A DNA stretch of 64,000 nucleotides from a virus, in the IMG/VR virus record IMGVR_UViG_3300032309_001546, positions 1 through 64,000 of that record; one strand, 5' to 3'. The notes beneath the pieces were generated by a model. It worked only from the letters and a program-made list of their open reading frames with translations. It made no database searches and was not told the DNA's origin. Both the position numbers and the translations under genes were made by a program. Below, in pieces: positions 1 through 10,000 of this stretch (its first letter is position 1; each line of letters starts with the position of its first letter).

Positions 1-195
1 AGTGGAGGTGCAAGTAGCGTGAATTGGCAAGTCAGCCCAGACCAAATGACATACCATGGATTTTTAACACATATTGATCCTGTATCAGGTTTTATTCCTT
101 TTGCCCCTAAGTATTCATTCACTGCTACTCCCATCCTTGGCATGGTTAATCTTGCAATAACAAGTGCTTTAATAGCTGGAGCAGTAGGATTTTAA
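1..195 (+). CDS. C-terminal fragment of an unidentified structural protein
   Basis: The reading frame is open from the first base of the window to a TAA, giving the last 64 residues of a protein whose start lies outside. The end of the fragment is hydrophobic (GMVNLAITSALIAGAVGF), so it could sit in a membrane or in a tightly packed oligomer. The next gene begins with the ATG directly after the stop, so the two are co-transcribed and probably translationally coupled. Its place just before a gp25-like gene suggests a baseplate hub, spike or late tail protein, but no family is recognised. Confidence 0.7.
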   Translation, partial: SGGASSVNWQVSPDQMTYHGFLTHIDPVSGFIPFAPKYSFTATPILGMVNLAITSALIAGAVGF

Positions 196-657
196 ATGGC
201 ACAAATTCATAATCCATTAGGTAAAAGAGACTATAAGGTTAGCGCTGGATGGGATCTTGTTATAAAGAAGAATGACGGAAAGAATGATCTTTTTCTTCTT
301 GGAGAAAACTCAATGGACGTGTTTGAGCAAACTATTAGGCTAGCTTTATCTACACAAAAAGGATCCTATAAACAGAATCCAACATTTGGTGCATCTCCAA
401 AGAATACGACAACCTACATGACAGCTGACGGGCTTGAAAGTATCAAATCCTTTATAATAGAAAACTTAAGGAATAGTTATATAAACCCTAATGAATATCC
501 AATGGAAGTCAAAGTTGTTCCATTGGCAAAAACACTTATTGCTATTCAAGTTATTGTATTTATTGTAACGCCAGGAGACAGCCGTTTTCTGTCTATTAAT
601 AGTATCTTTAATGAGAGTACCCAGGAATTATCTACCGTTCAGACATTTGGAGAATAG
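196..657 (+). CDS. Baseplate wedge protein, gpW/gp25-like
   Basis: This 153-aa protein has the size and layout of the phage gpW/gp25 family, the small baseplate wedge protein of contractile tails. Visible family features are the amphipathic helix DVFEQTIRLALST followed by a KGSYKQNPTFG stretch, like the T-x-x-G-E-R-x-x-x-P-x-F-G pattern of the family. A helix and a terminal beta segment come next. In T4, gp25 joins the wedge to the sheath. The next gene is gpJ-like, the order usual in myoviruses. The start follows the preceding stop without a gap. The family call comes from pattern and context; it is divergent from T4 gp25. Confidence 0.75.
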   Translation: MAQIHNPLGKRDYKVSAGWDLVIKKNDGKNDLFLLGENSMDVFEQTIRLALSTQKGSYKQNPTFGASPKNTTTYMTADGLESIKSFIIENLRNSYINPNEYPMEVKVVPLAKTLIAIQVIVFIVTPGDSRFLSINSIFNESTQELSTVQTFGE

Positions 658-659
658 AT

Positions 660-1817
660 ATGGCTAGACGTATTACAGAAATAAAAGAGCAACTATACAA
701 TGGAGCTTTGCGACGTCAAGAAGCAAATTACTTTGGTCCAGGATCTATATTAGATGGACTAGCTAGTGATGTATCTTCTCTTATATTTGAAGCAGAGATG
801 AATCAAGAAAATATTATTGGCGCTGTCCATGTTGACTCTGCTAATGATATTCAAATTGATAGGTTTGCTAGAGACTTTAATTTGTCTCGGAGACCTGCAG
901 AAAGAGCGTACTCTTATGATTCCGATAGAAATGTAGTTGTTAGCACAACAACAGGAGAATCTATTTCTTCTGTGCTAGCCATGAATAACATAGTTTTATC
1001 TGGATTAAGAATCTCAGACAATACTGGAACAAAGGTTTATGTGATAGAAGCTGCAGATGGAAGTCTAGGTAATCCTTCTGCTTATGTTACAGTTAAAGCT
1101 ATTCTTCCTGGAGAAGGATACAATGTTACTAAAAATGAACTAAGAAGGTTCGAAAAAGACTATTCTAAATTAAGAATTACAAATAACTTTTCCATTACTA
1201 ATGGGCGAGACGGGGAAGGGGTAGGAGAGTTAAAAGATAGAATCTTTGGAAAGATGGAGTCAAATACTCGTAATGCAAATGCTCTTAATTCTTTAATTGG
1301 ACAACTCTCAACTTATGGCAAGTATTCTGTTGTAAGAAACTATGATGGTCCAAATTCTTTATTGATTTGTCTTCAACCATCTTCTGGTCTTTTTTATCAA
1401 GAAAGTACGCTAAGAGATATAGAATCAAAAATTAGCATGTTCATGGGCACAGGAGTTAAACTAAGAGTTTCAAATTTTACTCCTGTTCTTTTTAATTTTA
1501 AAACAAAGATTGTATGTGAAACAAATACAATACCAATGCAAGTTGCTGCAGCGGTCAAGGATTCTATAATCGAATACTTTAATAGGCTTGTTGGATCTGA
1601 GTCAGTTTCTATGGCAGATCTAAATGACTATGTAAAATTATCAGTGCCTGGTCTTAGAATGCTTTCAAGGACAGGTAATGGTTTTCAAGAAGTAACTTAT
1701 ACGATCCTTGAGGGAAGCAGTTCTTTTACCCATCAAGCAGATAAAGCAACCGGGGTAAAAATTGAAACAACGCAAGTTGCAACAATTGGCTCTATTATTA
1801 TCAACGTAGAAGCCTAA
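660..1817 (+). CDS. Baseplate J-like wedge protein
   Basis: This 385-aa protein matches the Baseplate_J family (P2 gpJ, T4 gp6, Mu gp47), which forms the ring of baseplate wedges around the hub. It has an N-terminal helical region with an ANDIQIDRFARDFNLSRRPA segment, a beta-rich middle with PGEGYNVTKNEL, and the family hallmark SITNGRDGEGVGELKDRI near residues 178-195. The C-terminal part has alternating alpha/beta segments. Length is normal for the family. It starts 2 nt after the gp25-like gene and ends 1 nt before the next, so it is part of a baseplate operon. Confidence 0.85.
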   Translation: MARRITEIKEQLYNGALRRQEANYFGPGSILDGLASDVSSLIFEAEMNQENIIGAVHVDSANDIQIDRFARDFNLSRRPAERAYSYDSDRNVVVSTTTGESISSVLAMNNIVLSGLRISDNTGTKVYVIEAADGSLGNPSAYVTVKAILPGEGYNVTKNELRRFEKDYSKLRITNNFSITNGRDGEGVGELKDRIFGKMESNTRNANALNSLIGQLSTYGKYSVVRNYDGPNSLLICLQPSSGLFYQESTLRDIESKISMFMGTGVKLRVSNFTPVLFNFKTKIVCETNTIPMQVAAAVKDSIIEYFNRLVGSESVSMADLNDYVKLSVPGLRMLSRTGNGFQEVTYTILEGSSSFTHQADKATGVKIETTQVATIGSIIINVEA

Positions 1818-1818
1818 C

Positions 1819-3441
1819 ATGAACAAGTACTCTGAAGTAAAAACTCGACCATCATACTCTTATAAAGTACAAAAGTTAGCAAACGCCTTGCCAAGCTGGA
1901 CAACTGCACGAAAAGATAAGCACAGTAATTACCAGTCTATATTATCTGATCTTATAGATCCGATAACTGATCTTATTGGATTCACAAGAAATTACACTTT
2001 CAAGATGTTAGCTACAGAGACGGATAGCTTCGACTCGGCTAAGGTTTACACGTATATCATAGAAAATGCGCCCAAGGAACAGAAGGAAAGTTTTACTTTT
2101 TTCAAAGCTCCTATTGCTGTTATTGTAAATGACAATACTCTTTCCTGTGACGGATATCCTTTAGTGGAATGTCCTAATGATAATGTAGAGGATTTAAATA
2201 ATAGACTACCATTAGAAATTAAAAGTCTAATAGATAGGAATCCAGCAGTTGATGTAATTTCATACGATCCTATAAAAAAAGAAACTTGTATATTTGTAAA
2301 AGAAATATGCTACTTGGGAATTCATCTATCATCAATGGAAGATATTGTTCCTGAAAATTTTTATATGAAGCAAGGGAATACTTATTCCTATAGTTTAGTC
2401 TATCTTAAAAACTTATTTAATATCCCAGTTCAAGGATTTAATCTTTTTCCTTTTAGAAGTCATAATTTTATAGATCCAGTTCATCCAGGTATCTATTACA
2501 TTTCTTTTGATCTAATCCAAGATACACAGTTAGATGATTTTACAATTGGAATATATCCTAATTTTTCTTTCCCGACAGCTGACAAGAATTTTTTCTATGA
2601 TACTTACATTGATGCTAATAGCTCAAAGATTGTTTATACGAATATAAATGGAGAATATCTAGAGTTAATAGAAAAGAATTCAAGAGCTCACTCTGAACTT
2701 AATGACTCACTGGGAGCGATTGATAGCTTTACAATGCTAGATGAAAATGACTCTGCTCTTTCAATATCTTCTTACGTTAAGCGAGATATGCTTATGTATG
2801 CTCTCTCAGACGAAGATGGCAGTAAAATCTATTGCTATGATTTGTTCTTAAATGGCAATTCATATGTTTATGAGAATAATGAAAACTACCTATATGAGAT
2901 AGTTTTGAATGAATTGGATTACAAGATTGGTGATCAAATTGTCCTGGAGTCTAGACAGACTAAATTATTTTCAACAAAAAGAGTTAGGTCCATTAGACTG
3001 AAAGTTGAGAACTATGAAAGCTCAGGTGACCCTGAGTACTCTCCTTACTATATAAATGAAAGTGGAGATGTCTTTGCTAATCCAGATAAAGCTTGGAGAG
3101 ATGTAGATAGCTATGAAAAGAAATGGAAATTCACTATCGACACTATTGGTAGCTACCGTTTTACAATTGAAGCTCTATATGTTGACACAACGACAGCAGT
3201 TGTTGGAGTTAAGCTAATGCTGGTCAATTATAAGGTACCTTATAAAGTCTTTAATCTGCCAAATGATTATGCTGGATGGAATCTAGGAATATCTCCTGAC
3301 AATAAAATTGAATTGATTAATCCAGATGATGGTGCTAGGAAGATAATAGAGTTTTATAAAGATGGATATTACTTTGATGAAGTTACTGGAAATATCTGGA
3401 CAAACTATCCTTTTACTTCAATTAGTGTAGAGTACGAATAA
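1819..3441 (+). CDS. Large baseplate or tail protein, unrecognised
   Basis: A 540-aa protein with no family I recognise. It begins with a basic helical segment (residues 1-60) and continues as a long, aromatic-rich, probably beta-sheet protein without membrane segments or signal peptide. Its position directly after the gpJ-like gene is where myoviruses encode tail protein I or T4 gp7/gp8-like wedge proteins, so a role in the baseplate periphery is inferred from context only. The stop overlaps the next start by one base (TAATG), showing translational coupling. Confidence 0.7.
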   Translation: MNKYSEVKTRPSYSYKVQKLANALPSWTTARKDKHSNYQSILSDLIDPITDLIGFTRNYTFKMLATETDSFDSAKVYTYIIENAPKEQKESFTFFKAPIAVIVNDNTLSCDGYPLVECPNDNVEDLNNRLPLEIKSLIDRNPAVDVISYDPIKKETCIFVKEICYLGIHLSSMEDIVPENFYMKQGNTYSYSLVYLKNLFNIPVQGFNLFPFRSHNFIDPVHPGIYYISFDLIQDTQLDDFTIGIYPNFSFPTADKNFFYDTYIDANSSKIVYTNINGEYLELIEKNSRAHSELNDSLGAIDSFTMLDENDSALSISSYVKRDMLMYALSDEDGSKIYCYDLFLNGNSYVYENNENYLYEIVLNELDYKIGDQIVLESRQTKLFSTKRVRSIRLKVENYESSGDPEYSPYYINESGDVFANPDKAWRDVDSYEKKWKFTIDTIGSYRFTIEALYVDTTTAVVGVKLMLVNYKVPYKVFNLPNDYAGWNLGISPDNKIELINPDDGARKIIEFYKDGYYFDEVTGNIWTNYPFTSISVEYE

Positions 3442-4367
3442 TGGCTATACTTACAGGGAATAAAGCTGCTGATGTCCAAACTTCAGTAGAACTAGATTAT
3501 ATGGGTCTTAGATTTGGTCTTATTAGAGATGATAATGAATCTCTTTCTGACTTTAGAGAAAGACTAATATCATCTTTAATTTGGCCAAATAATATATCTG
3601 ATATTGGCTATAGTATGAGTATTGCAAGAGCTGCTAATTGTTTCCCTAGGATAATTGGATATATAGAATTATCAGAGTCTCTTTTTATTAAGAATGTGAA
3701 CAACCGACTTATCCTTATGACAGACCTAAGCACTGAAATAAAAACGTATGAAGCCGGAGAAGATTCTTGTTTGGATGACTTGGACACCTACCTAGTAGAT
3801 AATGACTATGGTTCTATAACATATACAGATAAAAACAAGTATAAATACAAAAACTTATCTTTTATCTTGCCATTTGCCAATTACGAATCTCGAAGAGTTG
3901 CGAACTTACAAGAAGGTGCTACTGTATTAACAGATAGATATATTGTTGATGGGTCTATTAGAAGTGACTCTGAATATATAAAGACAAGGGTGCTAAATCC
4001 AAGCCTTATCACTAAGATAGGGGAGTACTACTATGATGGTGTTGGCACAGTAATAACGTATGATTCTGCTCAAAATATAAGCATCTCTATATCCTACTCT
4101 ATGAAGTGGAATATTATTCCTATTGTTTATAATCCAATTAGAGTTATTTCTTTAGCTGCTGTGTCTAGAACGTCTGATATCAATAATTATGAAAACAAAA
4201 TGAACAAAGTAATTGACGGCACTGAAGACAATATCTTTGTTGACTTTGATCCTTTGTATAAAGATTTGTTTTGGAATGCTATTGTAAAAAATAATGCCCT
4301 TTGGAGAGCTAACGAAAACAATCCAGTCTCAGTAAACGGAACTTACTATGGCAAACAGAATAAATAA
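3441..4367 (+). CDS. Unrecognised baseplate-region structural protein
   Basis: A 308-aa protein of unknown family. The N-terminal 60 residues contain a helical stretch (SLSDFRERLISSLIWPNN) that could be an oligomerisation or docking segment. The rest is predicted beta-rich with many Tyr and Asn residues, as in tail adaptor proteins. The start overlaps the preceding stop by one base and the end overlaps the next gene by 20 nt. No signal peptide or membrane segment is visible. A baseplate or fibre-attachment role is inferred only from neighbours. Confidence 0.65.
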   Translation: MAILTGNKAADVQTSVELDYMGLRFGLIRDDNESLSDFRERLISSLIWPNNISDIGYSMSIARAANCFPRIIGYIELSESLFIKNVNNRLILMTDLSTEIKTYEAGEDSCLDDLDTYLVDNDYGSITYTDKNKYKYKNLSFILPFANYESRRVANLQEGATVLTDRYIVDGSIRSDSEYIKTRVLNPSLITKIGEYYYDGVGTVITYDSAQNISISISYSMKWNIIPIVYNPIRVISLAAVSRTSDINNYENKMNKVIDGTEDNIFVDFDPLYKDLFWNAIVKNNALWRANENNPVSVNGTYYGKQNK

Positions 4368-7056
4368 TATATACAACATATATATAGAATCTTACATTTC
4401 TGATGTGGAAAAAGAGAAAGAAGTTTTTCCAGAGAAAAGTGAGTTCCATACTTTTAGTAATTTTCAGTTATATGGCGATGTAAATATGCTTCCAGAGTTA
4501 TATTGGGGGCTAAATAAAAACAGAGCTGAGATTCCATTATCAATGTATCGTAATGGAATAGTAAGTAGCACTGCATTAAAGTCTGAGATTAAAGATAACA
4601 AGCTATACGTTATGCCAGGCGAATATATGCTTAGAGGTGACTTAAATTATCTAAGTTACCAGAACGTTCTTGATTACAGTACAGATACTGTTGATGATAC
4701 ATATCTATCTGCTGGGTTATATACTGCTGATGTTGCACGAGTTAACTATATTACTTCCGGAGTTTACAAAAGAGGGAATAAAGCTAGTAGACTTATTGCG
4801 TCTCCTAAAGACCAGGGAAGTGTAAGTGTACCAATAGCGCCAGAGGGCTACCTTGGCTACGACTTTGATGAAAGTATTGAAGAAATTATAGTAAATAACT
4901 ATATCCAAAAAAATTCAGTTGCAGAGATTCTTATAAATCCTAAGGGTGGGTCAGACAGTAGAAGTGACCAAGAGCTTAGTCTTATAGGAGAGTTTCTTGG
5001 CACAGCTGATGGTACTGGTTCTCAAGTATTCAATACTAAATACTTTCCAATCTCCTCTCCTGGTCCAAGTAATAATAATATTACAGACCAGCTAACTAGA
5101 GTTTATGTTAAGTCTCCAGCTGGAGCTGTCACATTTTATAAAGTTTTTGAGTCATACTATGACGCACTAGACCAAGGTGGGAATAGTTGCTATCTTGATA
5201 GGTACAAAGGGAAGATCTTTTTTGCAAAAGAAACTCTGAAGTCTCAGTTTCAATTATCGAATGTGACCATTGATGCTGGAGATGCTAATACTATATTGGA
5301 TATTCCAAAAGAATATGGAGTCTTATTTGATGACTATGGTGTAATAGAGATTAGTAACGAAGCTGAGACAGTTAGTGACTTTGTTCTGTTCAACAAGATC
5401 GACAATAAAAGAATACAGATTGCACAGATTGGCCATTCTTATGATGATGACATAGTAATTATCAAGCCAGATCTATACTTAACACCCCCTAGTGGTATGG
5501 TGTATGCTTTCTATACAACTGTAATCGGTTTCCAGTCAGAAATAGGATCTGCTCCAAGGCAGCACCTATCAGAAGATATTACGCCTTGGTTCTGGTCGAA
5601 TCAGAAGACTATTGCTGTATTAAACAAAGACAGAATCTATCCTTATAGCATTACATTAAAAGCTGTAGATGTTCCGTTTATAAAACGCAATGGAACAAGT
5701 TTATTCTATGGGCCATTACATTCTGGATCTGAAGTTGTATTTCTTCAAGGAGAAGTACTAAGTGACCAAGGCGAGCCAGTAACTAATCAAGAAGTAACTA
5801 TTTTTGTCAAAGAAGGTATGGGGCTTTTGAATGGGGAAAACGAGGCTACTCTTACAACCAATGATGAAGGTAAGTTCTATATATCATTTAACCCAATAAG
5901 CAGTAGAACAAACTTCTTACACTTTACTGATAATGATGTTAGAGTTTCAAATGGCAAAACTTATCTAACTGTAAATCCAGCTTATAATGATCTATCAAAG
6001 AATCCACTTGGAAAATCAGAACCAGAATCAGCTATTGTCTATGCTATATTCAAAGATGATGGCGCACTAGGAACAGTTGGTAAGAAATATACTTATAACC
6101 CTAATGAGGTTATTGGTAATGTTGCTGCTGACTTTGTTGGCAAAGTATTTCCTTTATCTGAAAGACTAGAAAAAGTTGGTAATTATGGAATTCTATTTTA
6201 TGACTTCCTAAAGGAAAATGAAATCTTACAGTATGTAAAAGGTAGAGCAGTTATAAAGGCAACTGTAGATGGAGAGGCTGACCCTGTTTATATTACTTTT
6301 AATATAAAAGATATTGTTAATTATCCTGAAGCTTTTTGGAATTCTGGAGATGAAGAGTACGAGTTCTTAGCTTCAAGACAAAGACATTCTACTTATGCTA
6401 TTGTTGTAGCAGAAGAGGATGAGAGTTTGCTACCTGAGGTTACGGAGATTCATAGTTTCTGGATCTTATCAGAGTCTGATATCGACTACTCTTCTGAGTT
6501 ATTTAATGGCAGGAAAGTGATATTTGCAGAAGAGAAGGGAGCAGGATGGAGGCATCCAAATGTCGAATCCCATACTCCTATCTATGGCCCAATAATGACT
6601 AACTATTATAATAGTGCTGGTAGGCATTATGTTGTACCAAGTGTTTTACCTATTCCAAGTAATACAAATCGAGATGTTATACTTGCTGGATATGCTTTGA
6701 TTCCAGACAAGGAAGCAGCAATTCAGGCAAGAACAGCATCAGAAGATGAAGTCATATATAGCAATGTTGTAAGCTTCGAGATAGAGCTAAATGTTAGAGA
6801 TAAGGGTGTAGTAGAGAATACTCTAAAGACTATTAAAGTTCCGTATGGATTTAGATTCAGAGACGAGAACAGTGATGCAAGCTCTACTATAGGAACAGAA
6901 ACATTTTTGACTGTTAATGCGTTACCCGGCACATCTCTTACTAATCCTAAATATCCTGTGATTTCTTATCTAACTAGCAATGGTATTATTTACATGGACG
7001 ATGTTGCATATCAGCATAGCTCCACATCTGTTAACTTCACTATAGAAAGTGTCTAA
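4348..7056 (+). CDS. Large tail protein with an Ig-like insert domain
   Basis: A 902-aa protein. Around residues 464-520 there is a stretch typical of bacterial Ig-like or carboxypeptidase-regulatory-like beta sandwiches: GEVLSDQGEPVTNQEVTIFV followed by LTTNDEGKFYISF. Such domains are frequent in phage tail and fibre proteins, where they help bind cell-surface glycans or space out the fibre. The rest is beta-rich and unrecognised. The chosen ATG overlaps the preceding gene by 20 nt and has GGAAC about 7 nt upstream. An internal start further downstream cannot be excluded, but the N-terminus has no obvious better candidate. Confidence 0.7.
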   Translation: MANRINNIYNIYIESYISDVEKEKEVFPEKSEFHTFSNFQLYGDVNMLPELYWGLNKNRAEIPLSMYRNGIVSSTALKSEIKDNKLYVMPGEYMLRGDLNYLSYQNVLDYSTDTVDDTYLSAGLYTADVARVNYITSGVYKRGNKASRLIASPKDQGSVSVPIAPEGYLGYDFDESIEEIIVNNYIQKNSVAEILINPKGGSDSRSDQELSLIGEFLGTADGTGSQVFNTKYFPISSPGPSNNNITDQLTRVYVKSPAGAVTFYKVFESYYDALDQGGNSCYLDRYKGKIFFAKETLKSQFQLSNVTIDAGDANTILDIPKEYGVLFDDYGVIEISNEAETVSDFVLFNKIDNKRIQIAQIGHSYDDDIVIIKPDLYLTPPSGMVYAFYTTVIGFQSEIGSAPRQHLSEDITPWFWSNQKTIAVLNKDRIYPYSITLKAVDVPFIKRNGTSLFYGPLHSGSEVVFLQGEVLSDQGEPVTNQEVTIFVKEGMGLLNGENEATLTTNDEGKFYISFNPISSRTNFLHFTDNDVRVSNGKTYLTVNPAYNDLSKNPLGKSEPESAIVYAIFKDDGALGTVGKKYTYNPNEVIGNVAADFVGKVFPLSERLEKVGNYGILFYDFLKENEILQYVKGRAVIKATVDGEADPVYITFNIKDIVNYPEAFWNSGDEEYEFLASRQRHSTYAIVVAEEDESLLPEVTEIHSFWILSESDIDYSSELFNGRKVIFAEEKGAGWRHPNVESHTPIYGPIMTNYYNSAGRHYVVPSVLPIPSNTNRDVILAGYALIPDKEAAIQARTASEDEVIYSNVVSFEIELNVRDKGVVENTLKTIKVPYGFRFRDENSDASSTIGTETFLTVNALPGTSLTNPKYPVISYLTSNGIIYMDDVAYQHSSTSVNFTIESV

Positions 7057-7065
7057 GGAAATTGC

Positions 7066-10000
7066 ATGAGCGACGCTCTTAAAACTGCGGTTAATCTCGT
7101 TCAAAGCTTTACTTTTTCTGATGGCATGCAGCCGTCAGCAAAACAGTTTGAAAACATATTTAGTGGCCTAACACAAGGATTGAATATCTTTTCTAATGTG
7201 ATTGGGCCTGCTCTAAATAGTAGTGTTTCTGTTCTTACAAAGAACAAAATTGTAAGTAGCCATAAGTACAACTCTATGATGATTGATACTGAGCGCTCTA
7301 ACTTTGAGAGTGATGCTCAGGAAAGTATTTTAAATACTTTTAACCTAACTAGAATTCTAGGCAGCCATAGCTCTCTTAATCCTTTATACCTACCTGGGAG
7401 TGTGCATCTTGTTGCATCCCAATCATCAGGGTATCCATTAGCTACTGATGTCAAAGTTCAACAGCTACCATTCCCTCCTACTGATGGCTATGACTTCGAA
7501 ATAGATGATGATGGGCGTACTTGGGTACAAGCTGCAAATGCAGCTGCAGCTAGCATTGTGACTGGTGCATATTCTTTTTATATAGATGGCTCAGGAACGA
7601 TTTATACAAATCGTCTTTTTAAAGCTGGCGCTAGCATTAAGTATGATCTCAGAATCCCTAACACTTATGGTGCTCTAGGCTCAAGTTATAACATGATCCC
7701 TGATCCGTCGATTGAGACATTACTTGATGCAGATATCCTTAGCCGCACAGGCGATGGAACATATGGTAGAGTAAAACTAAGCTTGAGAAGCACAGGATCA
7801 GACTATAGTGAATGGACTCTTGTACTTCCTCCTGTTATCTCTCTTAAGGATCCTTTACTAACTAGCTCAACCCAAGGTGTTGCTAATCAAGGCTTTGAGC
7901 CTTTTGGTGTTTTTGAATCTAGCGATAGTAAGAAGTATTATGGTTTAAACAGTGAGCTCTACTTAGAGTCTGGCGGCGGGCTTATTGATAATAATACTTT
8001 AGTTCTTTTTAACGCAGAGTCGGGTAAGAGTTATTTTTTAGATTGGACTTCTGCTAATTTACCCGGCGAAGAAGCGAAACGTACGTTCTATGCCTCAGGC
8101 AGCACTGCTCTTCTCACTCTGTTTAAGAATGATGCTGGAAACTTAATCTCCTCTAATGGGGGATTCAATACGAAGAGTTTTTATATTTTTGCTTTTGGCA
8201 CCAATATTTCAGATACGCTTGCTCAGGTAAATCTAAACTTTGCCAAGCACAAACATGATGGATCTGATAGTTATAGAATTCATCATAATGACTTGCTTGG
8301 TACTCAAAATGGTGTTCAAGGATTTAGTTCTCAAACTGGAACATGGGGTGGACTTGACTTTGTAACTTACAATCGTCAGTTTGCGTTTAGCGATATAGAG
8401 GACAATGTTCATCCTCAATATTTTCACAGATTAGGATTCTTGCATGGAGGAACATCTGGCAAATACAGCGATACTCATTACAACGGGACAGCTTTTGCCA
8501 AAAAAGCTGATTGGAATTTCTTGCATGGAGATCTAGTATTTTCTCCAATTGAAAAAGTTTCTCGTCCTATGCTATACGAAAACTTAGGCGATTCATCTGC
8601 TGATCCAGACAGGAATAAGATAGACTGGGATCTTACATTCGATTCTAATGAATATAAAGGTACGAAGTATCTTGGCAACCTAAGAAGTCATAGCCTTATG
8701 TTTGGTGTGCCGCTTATTATGAATCAAACTGCAGGATCAAATCCTGACGGAGATCTAGATCTTGAGCCTTCTTACAATGGTGCAGTTAGAGTAAGTTATG
8801 AGAATGGCATATTCTATAACGACACATTATATGATGTTGCTAACCAGAAATATAGACTATCAAAACATGGTTTCATCCCAGGAGATGAGACAGGAATAGA
8901 TGGAAATCTTTCTCCTGCATTTAGAGGTCTTAATATTGGATGGGGTAACCTTTTCTTTGGACATAGAGAAGATATCTTCGGAGGAAGAATGTCTGGCATA
9001 TGGATTGGTAAGACAGAGGCGAGTGCTTTTTGGCGCACTGCTGAGTTTAATGTTGTAACAACAGCAAATAGTCAGGCTGGCAAAAATACAAACTCCAAGA
9101 TTAAAGAAGGTTATAACTACCGAGATGGTTTCACAGTTAGAGCGCTTAAAGGTTCTAGCATCTGGTTAAGCACCGGCGCAGAGTCTCCAAGTGTTAATGA
9201 CATTTCTACAGGTAAGAATAGTCTTGGAATTCCAGGAACAATTGCACTAGAAGCTAGCTATCCTAGCTCTAGAGGAACTACTACCTCAGGTACTGATAGT
9301 GGTATTTTTTCGTTAAATACAAAAAATATCTATGATACATATGGAGATGCAATGAGTTCAGGCTCAGGCATTTTTCTTGCTCCAGGGCCGTTTATTGACA
9401 CTGCTGGCGCAGACTCATATCGCAATCCTTGGGTTGCTGCGACAATGGATGATTATAAGTTTGCTTCATTGTGGGACAGTTCTTCATTAGGACCAGTCGT
9501 TACAGGAAATATATTTGATGGTGCAACTTATGCTGGACCAGGGCCAATGCTTGATATATTTGCATTGGCCCCTGATAGACAAAAAACAAATGCTACTTCA
9601 AATGGAAATATTCCAGTTGGCACAGATAGCGATCTTCTTGGTTGGGTTTTCGGTAGGCCTTTTATCCGTGGTACTTATGGTATTAACTTTTGTGTAAATG
9701 GTGGCTTTGTAAATATAGATACTGAATTTAAAAGTGGCTATAATAAAAAAGTTATAAGTTCCCCTTGGGGCCCCACAAGTGCAATTCTTAAAACTTCTAC
9801 CAACGAATACATTCATAGAGAATTTAAATTTTGGGGAAAAAATTACAATGAGGGCCCTAGCGCAAGCGCAGATAGCCATGAAAATACTATGGGTGGGAAT
9901 ATAAATCTTCTATATAACTTTGGAAGAAATTATACTCGTTTTGGGAGAAGCGAAACTTGGAGTAACTCTACAAGTCTATCTGGCGCAACAGGCTCTTCAC